Below, one piece after another: positions 1-12,500 of a stretch of 64,000 nt of DNA. The notes beneath the pieces are model-generated. The model was not told the DNA's origin. It saw only the letters and a list, made by a program, of their open reading frames with translations, and did not search any database. The DNA is from Glossina fuscipes (taxonomy: Eukaryota; Arthropoda; Insecta; Diptera; Glossinidae), in NCBI RefSeq assembly GCF_014805625.2, contig NW_023998517.1:824293-888292 (forward strand). The letters are read 5' to 3'. Within the stretch, counting starts at the first letter, position 1, and every line of letters begins with the position of its first letter. A program made the translations under genes and the position numbers.

Positions 1-8
1 ATTACTTC

Positions 9-55
9 AGTAATGAATAATAATTAAAATTTAAATTAAATATGAAATGCATGCA
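9..55. repeat. 47-bp exact direct repeat, copy 1
   Basis: Identical to 309-355, with starts exactly 300 bp apart. The unit is AT-rich and packed with homeodomain-type cores (TAATGA, TAATAATTAAAA, TTAAATTAAA) and ends in ATGCATGCA. Flanking bases on both sides differ between copies, so it is not part of a longer tandem duplication. Confidence 0.95.
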
Positions 56-308
56 ATTAGTCGGTTTATCGGATCTTTCTACATTTTTGTCTTAAGGCAC
101 ATTCGAAAGCAGAATGAAACTTTCGTTTCAATTCGTAGAAAATTTCCCGTTTTTTTTTTTTTGTTCTTACTCGTTATTACAAGAGAGTGTGCAAACTATT
201 AGTTTCGTTAATGCGTTCGTTTAATTCGGTCGCAAGTGCAGAAAATGCAAAGTGTTTCATTAAATTTAGTCATTAAAAAACGTGATTTTATGTACAAAGT
301 GTTAGAAA

Positions 309-355
309 AGTAATGAATAATAATTAAAATTTAAATTAAATATGAAATGCATGCA
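309..355. repeat. 47-bp exact direct repeat, copy 2
   Basis: Second copy of the element at 9-55, in the same orientation. It lies in the Dfd intron about 2.4 kb downstream of the YPWM exon in the direction of transcription. Confidence 0.95.
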
Positions 356-1257
356 CTTAAATGAGTTTTTAAAGAGAAAACTTATATTTAATATTCGGAA
401 GCTGAGTCGTTTGTAACAATTTAAGGTTTATCGTTAGGGTTGCCAACACTTACGATTAAAAGACAATCAAATGAAGAGCAAAAGCAATGATAATAATACG
501 TGAGGATTGGGATAATTACTGATTAGAGTTAAAAGAAAGAAAGAAAAAGAATGGCTTGTCGTTGTTGTTATTGCTTTTAGTTACTATGAATGAATTAGAG
601 CGCCTTTTTTGCATTTTTCAGTTGTGGTAAATGATGTAATAAAATGCCTAAAAATGTAACCAATTAGTTGTAGTTGTTAATAGAAAATTTATAGTATTCT
701 AAACTAGTCCATTAGTAATAAATACATTTTACTAAGGTTGACGGGAAAAGGAATAATCGTAACAGAACATCAAAGCTTTGTGTTCATAATAATGTCCGCG
801 CTTATGTGACGGCAAAGTGGATAATTGGATTAAAAATATAAAAGTTTATTTTCACCTATTTAATACAAGAGCAGTAGGATTTGATGACATTTGGAAGAAG
901 GGTAAATCATACATTCATGTGATATCTGAATTTATTGTAATAATAATAAGTTCGGTTAATTCGGTTTGGTTAGATTTCGGTTCGGTTAATTCAATGTTTC
1001 GTAAATGAACTCGTAAATGAAAAAGTAAAACGTTTCGTTAAACATGAAAGTTAACGCTATGGGTCAGTAAAATAATTAAATTGTGAAAAATTAAAACGTA
1101 ATATTATTAAAATCACATGTAAATATAGTATATAAACAATGACCGATTAAACGCAGCTAAGGGTGAGTTCTATATGATTTATTTTAATGTTAGATATCTA
1201 TATATAAATCGAATAATTTTCTTAATAAATTAATGCAATAAAAAGTAAAAACGCTAT

Positions 1258-1580
1258 AGTGGGCCGTATCCTACTATGAAAAACCCTACACTGTACTAAA
1301 GTTGTTTCACGACTTTACAAATTAAGGCGGTATATCGGATCTGGATGAAAAAGCAGTCCGTTCCGAATTGTTTTCAACCGCGTTCCTTCTTGGGCCAAAC
1401 GCGTCAGTTTACCAAATCTCTTCAAAATAGCACAAAAATTGTCGGCTGAAGATTGAACAGGATTAAACAGACGGACAAAAGGGGAGACTCGACGTAATAG
1501 AAGATGGGTCGATAGATGTGTGTATCGCATACATTCACAAACACATAACAACTTGTACCAGGTGTAGGGTCTAATAAAGA
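1258..1580. mobile_element. Degenerate dispersed repeat, family A
   Basis: Starts with GGGCCGTATCC and AACCCTACAC and ends with GGTGTAGGGTCTAATAAA, giving imperfect inverted ends around CCCTACAC / GTGTAGGG. The body has the family phrases seen elsewhere in the window: TTTTCAACCGCGTTC, a GTCAGTTTACCAAAT-like segment and an AGACGGACAAAAG box. No coding capacity; best read as a non-autonomous element remnant. Confidence 0.55.
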
Positions 1581-2787
1581 ATATTATTATTATTTGAAAA
1601 TGATGAAACTATCATGTAAGAAATTGCCCGAAAAGTTTTAAAACATTTTTATTTTAAATTAAAGATTTGAAGCTTTTAATAATGGTATATAAATCTGCGA
1701 CAAAAACGTAAAAAAAAAATATTGCTGACGAAATGTTAAAATTATTTCTATATTTTAAAGTTTACCATCTAAGTGTACATAATACGGCATATAATATTTA
1801 CATTAATCAAGTAAATTGTGATGCCTTACGAAGAGTGTACGTATATGCGTCAACATTTCTCTTAAAGGTAGGGAAAATCAAATAAATATATTGGTAGTTA
1901 TTGTGCGTCCGGCTTTGTTAATCTTGGCAGATTTTAAAATACTGATGTGTTATGAAACATCATATTGCTTCGAATTTTCTTGTAAATCAAATAGAAAGTG
2001 AAAAAATATTGTTTTGGGGATAACCCGAAACAGTTACACCTAATCCCAAATAGCTACACACATCTACATCAAATTGAACTCTTCAACAAAAAATTTCTCT
2101 GAAAAACTTACTGCTAAGAAAAATTTAATTTAAAATGTAAGTCACCGCCTATGGCCATCAATGTAGAAGATTAATAGGAAAAAATGGCTAAGTCGGTAAT
2201 AAATGACAAGAGTGAGATTTGGGCATAGGTTCAGAGAACGAAAGAATATAAAAAAAAAAGGGTAAGAAAAACTTCTGCATGTGCCTCTGCTATATTTAAA
2301 AATCTAAAGCCCAGCAAGCAATAACAAGCTAGGAACTTCTACTACTAGCAGTTTAAATATTGTTTTGCTTTCCGTCTAACGAGTTAGCTAAAGCCCAAAA
2401 ACAAAAAATTTTAAAAAAATCTTTCGCCGAATGTAACCATGTCTTACATCTCCAGTAATAGATCATGTGTAACTATTTTGGCGGCAAAGTGATAAGACAT
2501 TTTTGTTCGCTAACAAATGTTCACCAAGTTGAATAAAAGAAAAAGGAATCATTTCTCTGATCCGGTATCTATAGATTTCTGGCTTTAACTTATCTATAAA
2601 ATGGTTTACCGCTTCAGCTACTTGCTCGGTATTTAAAAAAAGTGCCGCGTGAAAAATCCCTTAAACATAAATCGTTTAAAAAAAAGCATTTGTGAGAAAA
2701 AGAAAAGCTTCAATACGTCATTGTTTCAGAGTTAATGTTGGCTTATTTAGTAAATGATCGCCAGATTATTAATAATAGTAAACTTAC

Positions 2788-2965
2788 CGACACCTGCGAC
2801 ATGGATTTTCTTCATCCATGGATAAATAATTCTTTCGCCATCTGTTGTTTCTCCCATCATATCATCTTCTGTGTCTGAATCTCCTAAATCGTCATCTAAG
2901 CCGTTTGATGCTAATTCATCCGGTGAATGGTCTAACATCAAACGATCCTCATCTAACATATCATC
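2788..2965 (-). CDS. Dfd: Deformed homologue, coding exon 3 with YPWM hexapeptide
   Basis: Exon of 178 bp from acceptor ATTTTAG|GATGAT to donor GTCG|GTAAGT, starting in phase 0 and ending after one base of a codon. It encodes an acidic segment (DDMLDEDRLMLDHSPDEL, then DDDLGDSDTEDDMM) followed by GETTDGERIIYPWMKKIHVA. The YPWM hexapeptide (2813-2824) is the contact site for the Extradenticle/PBC cofactor in Hox proteins. After the conserved HVAGV the frame leaves Dfd sequence, which marks the donor. The homeodomain exon should follow in the minus direction, but no homeodomain-coding sequence is present between 1 and 2787, so it lies beyond the left edge. Confidence 0.94.
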
Positions 2966-3027
2966 CTAAAATTAACAAATTTTTCCAATGATCTGATGAT
3001 TTTTTAGCATGCTCTAGTCCCACTCAC
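2966..3027 (-). other. Dfd: Dfd intron 2 (62 bp)
   Basis: Minimal-size intron with donor GTGAGT and acceptor TTAATTTTAG, typical of short dipteran introns. It separates exon 2 from exon 3 in phase 0. Confidence 0.9.
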
Positions 3028-3128
3028 ATTCTCTGATCCCGTATCTTCACATCGCAGTCGCATACCTAATTCTTGTAATTGTTGTCCGGCAGGTACAGCT
3101 TCTTCAATACGTTTTTCCAATTTTAGAC
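3028..3128 (-). CDS. Dfd: Deformed homologue, coding exon 2
   Basis: Short internal exon of 101 bp between acceptor TTGTTTTAG|GT and donor AAT|GTGAGT. The first two bases complete the Gly codon split at the end of exon 1. It encodes LKLEKRIEEAVPAGQQLQEL followed by GMRLRCEDTGSEN, matching the conserved linker of fly Dfd proteins just before the acidic region. Frame and phase agree with exons 1 and 3. The LQELG motif at the end of exon 1 recurs inside this exon with 17 identical bases. It is too short to stand out as an open frame on its own and was found by splice-site and homology reading. Confidence 0.93.
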
Positions 3129-5136
3129 CTAAAACAAAAAAGAAACAAGTTTTGTTATACAAATAATTAACTTCCCATTGACTATTTTATTAATTGTTTT
3201 TAAATAAATAAAAATCAAATTTGTGGCAGGGCTTAGGCTGTTTTTGTATGGAAATATATAAAATTTATTAAGTCTTCCTACGGTATGAATATCACACAAT
3301 TACAACTATGACGTTTCGAAATCTTTTAGATTCACAGAGATGATCTAAAATCTTTGCTTGCAATGTGATTCACTTGTAAAATAAAAAAACCTGACAATGG
3401 GTTACCCACCACCTACTCGGTCACTCAGGCGCATCTGTGTGCGTGTAAGCGAATACTATTATATTAACCAGACATAGCCGCCGTGCACATGGCGACGTAT
3501 TGAACTGTGTTGCAGCATATTTCCAATTCGATATCTCTAGAGGCGTCTTGGCTTTAAATAAGATGTCGGTATTAAAAAGTTCATCCTAACCTTCATGCCT
3601 TCCTTTTTTTCTCTTTTTGTTTATTATTTACTTCATTGTTTGCTTTTCTTTTGCCAAAATTCCAAACACGCAAAATATTAACGATTTTTTCGCAATGAAA
3701 GCGAAAAGTGATACTAAAAGAAAGCCGGTATGTGAGTCTACATGCAATCATAAATATCCATTAGTATTAAAAAAAAAAAAATAAATAAATTTTTCGGTTC
3801 AACAATCAGTTGAGCGGAATGTTATCTACTTTTCGCCGAACTATGATTACTCTATGTATTTGAGAATATATATAAAAATAACATTTTTCTAATCAGGAGT
3901 AAATCAAGTTGTCACTTTGCGGTTATTGAGAAGATTTACTAATAGTTCGTATATACATTATTATATTTTCCTGTATCGAGCGACTATAGAAATAAGGGCG
4001 AGCTAGTTGCTCTTTCCGTATGTAAAGTATAGATATTGAGATGACTTACGAAAAGCCAAAGGTTTTGAATAAATTTCTGAAAGTTGTATTTAACCTAATA
4101 GGTTAATTGTATCATTAGTTGGAAGAATTAGAGAAAGGAAAGCTATAACTTTTTAGTAATCCACTATCTATAGCAGATATAGACTCAAAATTAATATGAT
4201 CCACTAAAGTAATAAACTCCACTGGCTTACTTCGCAAGGTTTAGGTTACGTTAATTTTCGTTTCATCAAAGTAACCTACGAAAAAACCCCAAAGCAAGAT
4301 GCATCTTGCGATTTCGTTTGAGTTGCATTTATCTTAGAGAGTCAATCTTTTACTTAAATATTTCACCATTGGGTTCATTCAACACTTTTCGATCGAGTCA
4401 TTTTATGTGTTCACTAGGTGAACGGAAAGATTACGAAGTATATTTCTTCTCTCCTGCCTTCATAGCGAATAGGTTTTATATATTTGCGGACTTTCGCACA
4501 ACTCTACACTTGACTAAAGGTAGGTTTACCTAGTCCCTTTTATGCTTCGCCTTCTAAATAGTATTGAAATACAACGATATGTGTTCAAGTATGTCCAAAA
4601 TTCTGCATTACACTAAATTCTGCTAATATTCCTGTTGAAGAAAGTTTTCCAAAAAATTGTTCCAAAATTAGCCTAACGTATTGGAATACTGTTTTTCACG
4701 CTTAACATCATTACTGTTATTTACATAAGAATTGCTGGCCTTAAGAAGAACCTTAAAAACTTTTGCTGTAATGGGGTTACCATAATGGGACTCTCGAGAA
4801 AACTTCAGGACGACTCCGAAATACTTATTAAGACAGATGTCAGGAAGGCCTGCCGAGGTGTTCGTCATAAACTAAAATATTCTCTCTTTTTGGAATTTTA
4901 AAAATTGTTTCAACTGCGGGCAGGCTTTTGCGTACACTAAATAAACCCTTCACAACACGCGCATCAAAAATTACTAAAAAACATTAAATAATGAGAAAAA
5001 CAAAAAAGACGAAGAAAGAATGCGAAATTAATCAAGTTTAAGTGTAAGGAGAGACGGATAATAGGATTTGAAATCAAAAGCAAGCAAATATGTGATGATC
5101 ATGCTTGGATCTGCGTTACTTTTGCATATATTGTAC
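3129..5136 (-). other. Dfd: Dfd intron 1 (2.0 kb)
   Basis: Phase-1 intron with donor GTACAA and acceptor TTTTTTGTTTTAG. It is AT-rich and has no supported coding content; the open frame at 4306-4533 on the plus strand has no recognisable domain. The donor lacks the usual GTAAGT/GTGAGT form and so looks comparatively weak. Confidence 0.85.
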
Positions 5137-5869
5137 CTAATTCTTGTAATCCCAATGCCGTGTTAGAGGGCGGTTCAGTTGAGGAACAATGAAGTGGAAT
5201 ATCCATCATGTGAGAATGTGGGGAATGGGCCTGCGAATGGGTACTACCAACGCTGCCACCCGATCCATAATAACCACTGTAATATACATTAGAGGCAGTC
5301 GGTGTACCATTACCAGAAGGCGAAGTTAATGGTGCGGCATAGGCCGTACTTGAACCAAGCGTAACCGCCGGATCAGAATGAACAGCTCCGGCTGGTATAT
5401 ATTCGGGAGCATGATGCACAGCTGCCGCTGCTGCTGCGGCGGCCGCATGATGACTCTAATATCCAAGGCCTTGATGATGGCTAGGATTTGAAGCGACATA
5501 GTTGGTATAGTTCGTATTCTGAGGATGACCAGAAAGACCACTATTGCTATGGTGATGATGATGATGGTGATGTGTATGCGGATGGTGTGAATGACTGACC
5601 GAGCTATGATGATGAGCTGCTGCTGCCATATAATCGTTAACCATATCCGCTGTATGCGTAGGATGAGCATGCGACGGCATTCCATCTATCGCACTACTAC
5701 TGCCAGACATCATATGCCCTGTGCTAGCAGTCATCGAGTAATGGTTATTATATTGATGATAATCATCGGCTACTGGCGGAAATTTCGGATCTAATCCACT
5801 ATTCATACTCATAGAGCTTTGAACATGATGCGAAGAATGAGGATGATATCCCATTAGAAATGAACTCAT
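5137..5869 (-). CDS. Dfd: Deformed homologue, coding exon 1 (interrupted by an in-frame TAG)
   Basis: First coding exon of the Hox transcription factor Deformed, which specifies maxillary/mandibular head segments in flies. The start ATG is at 5869-5867 in the context AAAT-ATG and opens with MSSFLMGYHPHSSHHVQSS, the family-typical N-terminus. It continues with LDPKFPPVADDYHQYNNHYS and STGHMM, then a His-rich tract (about residues 97-107). Codon 138 (5458-5456) is TAG. The same frame stays open beyond it: SHH, nine Ala, VHHAPEYIPAGAVHSD, a Gly/Ser-rich stretch and SSTEPPSNTALGLQELG, all recognisable Dfd sequence. The exon ends at TTAG|GTACAA, giving 244 codons plus one base. In Drosophila Dfd (from memory) the region reads LGYY-VHHAPEF, so TAG sits where a Tyr codon is expected. 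It could be a sequencing error, a readthrough stop or a damaged allele. Identity as Dfd is secure; the status of the TAG is not. Confidence 0.95.
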
Positions 5870-6500
5870 ATTTATATGCGATCGTTTCTTAAATTTTAAA
5901 TATTTACACTTATTGCTGTTTTCTAACCTCTTTTTTTTATTTGCGAAACTTTAAATAATCGCTTTCAATTTAATTTTATTTATATATAAACACTTTTCTT
6001 TTTTCCATTTATTCTTAATTTATTTGCTCATGTTAAATATTTGCTTCCAAGATTTCATATATTTTTAGTCGAATTTTTTTTTATTTTTGTTTTACAAAAC
6101 AAAAAGTATGAAACTTTTTCACATACATAAATAAATACTAAAATTTGTTGTGTTGTGTTTTTTTTTTTTTGTTACATTTCTTCAATAGAAGCAGAAAGTA
6201 CGCAAAGAGAACCGAAAACACGCTCGAATTTCACGCGGATGGATTTACGCCGCCGACAAAAAATTCTAAATTGAGTTAATTCATAGTTGCACAATTATCG
6301 TTAAACACTTGCCCATGCATTTATGTACAACAACACATTAATTAGACATTTCACGTTTTCATAAATCGTTACGATCCGTTCGTTCTGTTCGTGACAAGAC
6401 GTTCTTTTGTTATGTGCGAGAGCTAAAAAACACTAGCTAGCGAACCTGTTCGCTTCGCACGCATTCGCACAGTTATTCGCTCGCATACACGACCTAACAA
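5870..6500 (-). promoter_or_regulatory. Dfd: Dfd 5' leader and probable promoter region
   Basis: Upstream of the Dfd ATG the minus strand is AT-rich from 5870 to about 6190 with long T/A runs, then becomes richer in GC and CG dinucleotides between about 6190 and 6490. Such a shift is common around fly transcription starts. A TATA-like stretch (TTTATATATAAA) lies near 5980 but may simply be leader sequence. No initiator or DPE can be assigned with confidence, so the transcription start is undetermined. Confidence 0.4.
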
Positions 6501-9500
6501 ACGGTGTGTGCTTCTCATTTCAAGAAAAATATAATAAAAATAAAACCCCTAGTCATCCATTTAACCAGTCACAGTATGCTAGTCGCTCATTCTCTGCCAT
6601 TGAAGGCAACAATGCAATGCGGGATTGCATCAGTAGTAGTGGGAACAGCAAGAACAATCTTACAAAATTTTATTGATTTCATTGGTATTTTTTTTTTTTA
6701 CTTTCTTTGTTGTCTTATTATTTTCAAATCTTGATTTACTGGTTTTAGTATTAATCCCATAGTTTAGATGGAAAAAGGTAGTTCCCTGCCGTCTGTGTTT
6801 GTAGTTAAAATGAGCGTTGTATACATACCCATCTAAACATATTTAATGTATGTGCTGTCGTGTGTGTGGTTAAGCACGTTCGAAATATTGTAGCTCTCTT
6901 TCATCTCGAACCATTAATTTTTAGCATTCGAACTAAGCCACCATATTGCAAACCATTGCTGAGTACATATTCCTGTATATTGAAGTGAGATAAGAATACT
7001 AAGAGATTGAAAGAGAGAAAAGTTGAGAGTAAACACACCCCTCCTTTAAAGTTATATGAAAGTTTCCTTTAATCTCTTACAATTTTACAGTGAAGTCGCC
7101 ATCACAGAGATATGCTAATCATTTAACATATAAATAATTGTTTCAATAATGATTTTGAGTAAACTTTTAAAATACTTTGTATACACTTTTCACCTGATTG
7201 AGAAAATAGTATTAAAAACTCGATAATTCATTGTCCAAAAATGTGCATTAAGTGCTTGAATTTATGTTCATCATGTCTTCACTAGAAAAAGGCGTTTGTT
7301 GAGAAAAATCGGTGCAGTCTATATTAATCAAAATATTTTCCTAATACAATCTTTCCCCATCTTTCCGGGAGCATAGCGGTGGCCTGTCGAAAGAATGACA
7401 TTGGTTTGACAGCGATCCAATAATCGATCCATATTCCCACTTCTTCAGCATTTCGGAACAGTGTACTCGCTAAACTGTGCTGCATTGATATAAACGAATG
7501 GTAATCAGAAGCCGTTTTGCCCAGAGCGGCAGAGCTTTCCATTCAAGGTGCAACAGTGTATCTTTGACAGCACTTGCAACAAGTGATTGCCATACCAGAG
7601 AATGACTTTTCGTCTATTAACCACTAATGCTAGTCTCTTTTGCAACAACGCATCGTGCAATTTGGTTAATTGACGTCGATAGACATCTGCAGTAACAATT
7701 TCGTCCGGTTTTAGTAGCTTTTAATATCTTGCTGATCCCACAATATTTTGTTGTTTTAGGTAGAGAAAGGTCAAAATCATCGAATCAAAACCTTGATACT
7801 TTGCATTGTTTTATCATTTTAATCAACAGATATCGCTGATCGAACAGTGAGTCCTAATTGTTTGAATTGTATTAGAAGCTTTTAAGAACTCTTAGGTTAA
7901 AAATATAGCGAGGCTCGATATCTTTCTTGAGCAAAGAAATTAAATTCTTATTGAATGCTTTCAATTTACTCAATCCTAATCTCCAAGCACAGGTTGTTGT
8001 TCTGATAGTAATACACAGACAACTTTACATTTCGTTTCTTTTACATTGATTTTTTTAATATGAAATCGATTTTTTTAAAGAAATTTCGAAAACCTGAAAC
8101 CGGCTGCTGCTTGAAGAGTATAAATCTGTATTGAAAGTTGTTCCACTCAAGTTCGCTTTACTGTACAAGTGTTTGTAAGAGATTATTGACTTCAAAGTGT
8201 GAAAACAACAGTACAGAAGTGCGCGCATGAACGTCCATAGATATATCATGTTTGACATCAGACCGCCTATTTTCAATATTTTGTTTTATTTATTCAAGCA
8301 AGAAAGTGATGTAAGGAGGGAGTCGTGCTTGCTTTCACATCTTTTGCTGTTTTTGTTTTCCTTCTTCTTTTTTTTTTTTTTTCTTTATTTGTTTGTCTCG
8401 CGGAAAGCTTCTTTAGGTAAATAAAAGCACTATGATTATAAAGTAAAAGAAAAGTATATGGATGTAGAAAAAATGATTTGATCGATCTTAGTATTCAACG
8501 CGATTTACTCTTCCTTTCTTTTCACTGCGAGTCTTTAGGAAATTTGTGCTCGCACATAATTGCAGGTTGCCGCTTAAACTACTACTACTGTTGAGTAATG
8601 AAACGAATAAAAAGCAAACTTTACGCTGCAGACATTTTGCTGACTTGCATTATTAATATTTATTTTTCTTCTTCTGGTTAATAACACCAGTAACACATGT
8701 TACTTTTTGCTATACGTATATAACACATACGCACGGATCTGTTATTATTTGTACTTAAAAAGTTGCTTTTTTTTCGTGTACATACGTGCACATGTAGTAA
8801 TTGGTTTAATTGTTTGCGCATCAATTGTTTTTCGCTCTGTAATGACGTGCATTATTTTATTATCATCCTATTTAAAATTTAATATTTTTATATCGGATAT
8901 ATTCGGACTATGCGGCCTTTATATAAAATGGATAAATAATTTCATATAATCAATGGTTTCTTTATTATCTTATAGTAAACTTTCTGGTCATGCTTTAAAG
9001 TTTACTTTTACTAAATATAACTTACATTGAAAGAAATTTATTCATTATAAAAAATTAATATATAAAATTAATTATATATAAAAATTTTTATCTATATACA
9101 TATATATTATGTATAAAAATAGACGATTTGAAGAGACTTCGATCTGCCAAATTTATTATGCGAGTATGGGAAGCAGGAAAAGCTTTTTTATTTGCTCGTC
9201 TCTTCCCAATAAATGCCAAATAAGTTTGGCCTGATTTCGCAGCGAGTGGACTTAGCCATCTTCCTTCTTCGATAGAATGAGGTGCTCGACCCATCTAATG
9301 CGATAAAAAAAAACGTATATGTATAGCATTTCCTTCTCAAGAAATCCGTCTTACTCTTGAAATATTATAAAACGCTTTACATGTCATCACTTTAATGCGG
9401 ACGAAATGCGAGCAGAAATGTGCACACAAAAAAGCGACTAAAGCGAAAGAAAAACGTTCACCTTTTTAACGCAACAACTAGTTCACGTGGGATTACCGAC

Positions 9501-12500
9501 TTTAACATTGAACAGTTTCCCTATATGTAAAGACATTGTGTGGGCTTTGTGGAAACCACCTCTCCCCTATTTTTCTGTCCGCAATTATAAGTGTACGCTT
9601 AAATATGTGTGCTTGTCCTATATATATACAAATTAAGTTCAGTTAGTATGAAAAAAAATCTCCAGAAATATCTCCGCAGAAACCACTTTTCACATGCCTT
9701 TTTACATTTATTAAATTTCATGAGATTCTAGCAAAAATTTGGTTAAGAAATTCCTTTGAAAACACATTCGTGTTCAGAGGGAAGCGTCGAACCATTGGAA
9801 AAAATTCTACTTATTTTACTGGAAAATGTTATTATTGTGAAGACACAATTGCAATATGAAGTTGTTGGCTGGTTAAAAATACCCGAAATCAGGTCAGGTA
9901 GAAGGTGTAGTTTCGAGAAAGAGGCGATTGAAGTTCTAAGTCTTCTTTCATAACAGTCCTGGCAAATGCAGATTCTTTTAAAAATATCCTTCTACTAGAG
10001 AGACAACTGTTAGTTACCATTCGAGGGAATAAATTAATTAGTCATTAATAGTGAATTACCAAGAGTCAAACTTGAGCGAGTCCATCCGCATAGTAAACTT
10101 TTTGAGCCACATAAAAAATCTCTTTTGCAATAAAGCTTTTTAAATACGCCTCTTGAATATTTCACGAACTATTTAGGATGAAGAGAAGAGAGCTTACAAG
10201 GTAGCCTCGTTCTTTCAGAGGTTGATCCGCCTGGGATTTCGTCTAAGAACTCAATGGTCTTGATTCAAATTTCAAGTGCAGTAGAGTTCTCACTAAAACT
10301 TAGATGCTAATGCTAGAAGTTTTCAATCTTAGAATTTATTTCTCTGACTAACTTAATAATAACAATAATTATAGTAAGAGAGAACCAGATATTAAGCTAA
10401 AACTTTTACAAAATACATTGAATTCATTAAACAATAGTGCCTATGAAAGAAGCCGTCAGTGTGACGAGTTCGGAAACGCCCGATGAACATCTTTAGGACG
10501 GAAAGTATGGAAGGAACCAAAAGTTTTTTATTATTGTTTAGAGTCAACTAATTTGCTCCCATAAAAAATTGCTTTAGCTTTCCGTAAGAATAGCTTAAAT
10601 AAAGTTGAGATAGACGTTAGACAAAGCTAGTCCGCTGCTTAAAAACCTGTCAAATATTAACATACATTTATATATAGTCAGTAGAATTTATCTATTAGTA
10701 TTTGATAGCATCAAGTAAGGAATGACGTGAGGAGGGGCGTGGGGCTATTTATAAATTCATTTATTTTTTTTAACACCATGAGTGAGTCTCAGGAGATGTA
10801 CGCGTACATACATGGCGAGCTAAATTGAGAATGTAGTAAAGCTAGAAAGACAGAGTGTGAGGTCAGTTTTAACTAAGCTAACCGAACACGCTGGACTTGT
10901 TTGTTGTTATTCAATCGTATCATGATGAAGTGCAGAATTGTTGGCTCTTAAAAATAACATTTCCTGCGAGTTTGCTAATAAAAACGTGTATAGAGCCTTG
11001 TAAGGGAGAGAACAGTGAATTAAATGATTGATATGAGTACTTGAAGTTTAACCTCCGCGAAAAGCTCAATATTCTTTAAGCTATTTAGCATATGGAATTT
11101 TTTTCAATTATCTCTTTCGTATATGACTGAGCATACACTGGCGGAACAGCCCTTTGTTCGGCTTGGTTGGCGAAAAGCGTAATTGCTTTTCTATTTACTT
11201 AATGGTCCTTTTCAATTGATAATGTGTCCACTGCATTTGTGTTTACTAAAGATGAAAACTTAATAGAGAAACAATTACAATAAATGCCACCCAGCGGCAA
11301 TCCGCGCACATTATGTTACATCCATCATAGAACGAAGTAGACCACCAATAAAAGAAAAGAAAAAAAAACAACTCCAATAGTAATTAATCGATAGTTAAGT
11401 GATTTATTTTTCAATAACAGTTATGAAAACGTCATTAGGTCAATAGAAAGCAGAGAAAAAAATATGTATATATATACATATACGCACCTATATATATATC
11501 CTTCCCTCAATAGGAACGGCTTAGTATTAAGTAGAACAGTATTCTGCCTCAAGATGAACATTTAAGGAATAGAAATGCGTTTACATCCATGTCATACATT
11601 AAGAGAAAGGCTGCATTTATCGTGGACCCAGGCTTGGCCAAATGTAACCCCAAGCGAAGATACAGAATTCCAGTAAATGCAAACGCATTTGGTTGTACGA
11701 GAGGGACAATTTACGCAATGAACTCTTCGAAGGCCTTAATATAAGTTTTCTTTAAAGATATGTATGTACATATATATATGCGTTAAAATATGCAGTTTTA
11801 AAAAATCCTTCAATTATTAGCAATAGTAGACGAACTGATACATATCGAGATTCGATTATAGTTTAACTTTTCTATCTCAACACCCGAGATTTGCGTAAGC
11901 ATCATCAAAAGACGGATAAATAGACCGACATTACAAATTAAGAATGCCTTATGGAATTTCGGAATAGAATGTCATAAGCTAGATGAGTATATTCCTACTC
12001 TACAGGTAAAGGTAAAAATTTATTCATTTTGTATAAGGAAAAAACTTTCATTTTTCGGACCTGACGGTCATTGCTTGAAAAGCGTCGCTATATTTATGTT
12101 ATGTACTTTGTATAGAATTAAAAAAAAAGAGGAAATTTAAAAGACCAAACTGTAGAAAGATGAATAATTCAGCGTGGTGCTGATCACATGATTGACATGA
12201 CAGCGAATGTTGCTTTCTGTAGAATGTGACCAACGAACACATAAATAAGAAAAAAAAAAAACAAAATAAAAAGGAAAGAATAACAAGCAATACAATATGT
12301 CTGCCTTGAACATTTTATGTAGGGTGGGCTTCGCAACATATCCATACCGCACATATACATGTACAGTTTTAAGAGTTCCTATACACAAACTCTTGCAATC
12401 AGTTGCGACTGTCAAGCGGCAAAGGAAGTTCACTTGCTGCACAACTTTGATTAATGATTTGCTAACACTACATATATCTCTCTATATATATATATATATC

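Larger units (their letters stand above)
1..2787 (-). other. Dfd: Dfd third coding intron, partial (runs off the left edge)
   Basis: Non-coding DNA between the YPWM exon and the homeobox exon, of which only 2.8 kb is present. It begins with the strong donor GTAAGT at 2787. It contains an exact 47-bp direct repeat (9-55 and 309-355), many TAAT/ATTA cores and one degenerate dispersed repeat (1258-1580). No homeodomain signature is found in any frame. In Drosophila a Dfd intron is known to carry an autoregulatory neural enhancer, so regulatory content is expected, but its location here is inference. Confidence 0.8.

Noticed and set aside
1..2787. Search for the Dfd homeobox exon
   Set aside because: No reading of this stretch shows [11 protein letters not shown] or other homeodomain motifs, so the exon must lie outside the window.
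5326..5685. 119-codon minus frame and 67-codon plus frame overlapping Dfd exon 1
   Set aside because: They are other-frame readings of the His/Ala-rich Dfd coding sequence and have no domains of their own.
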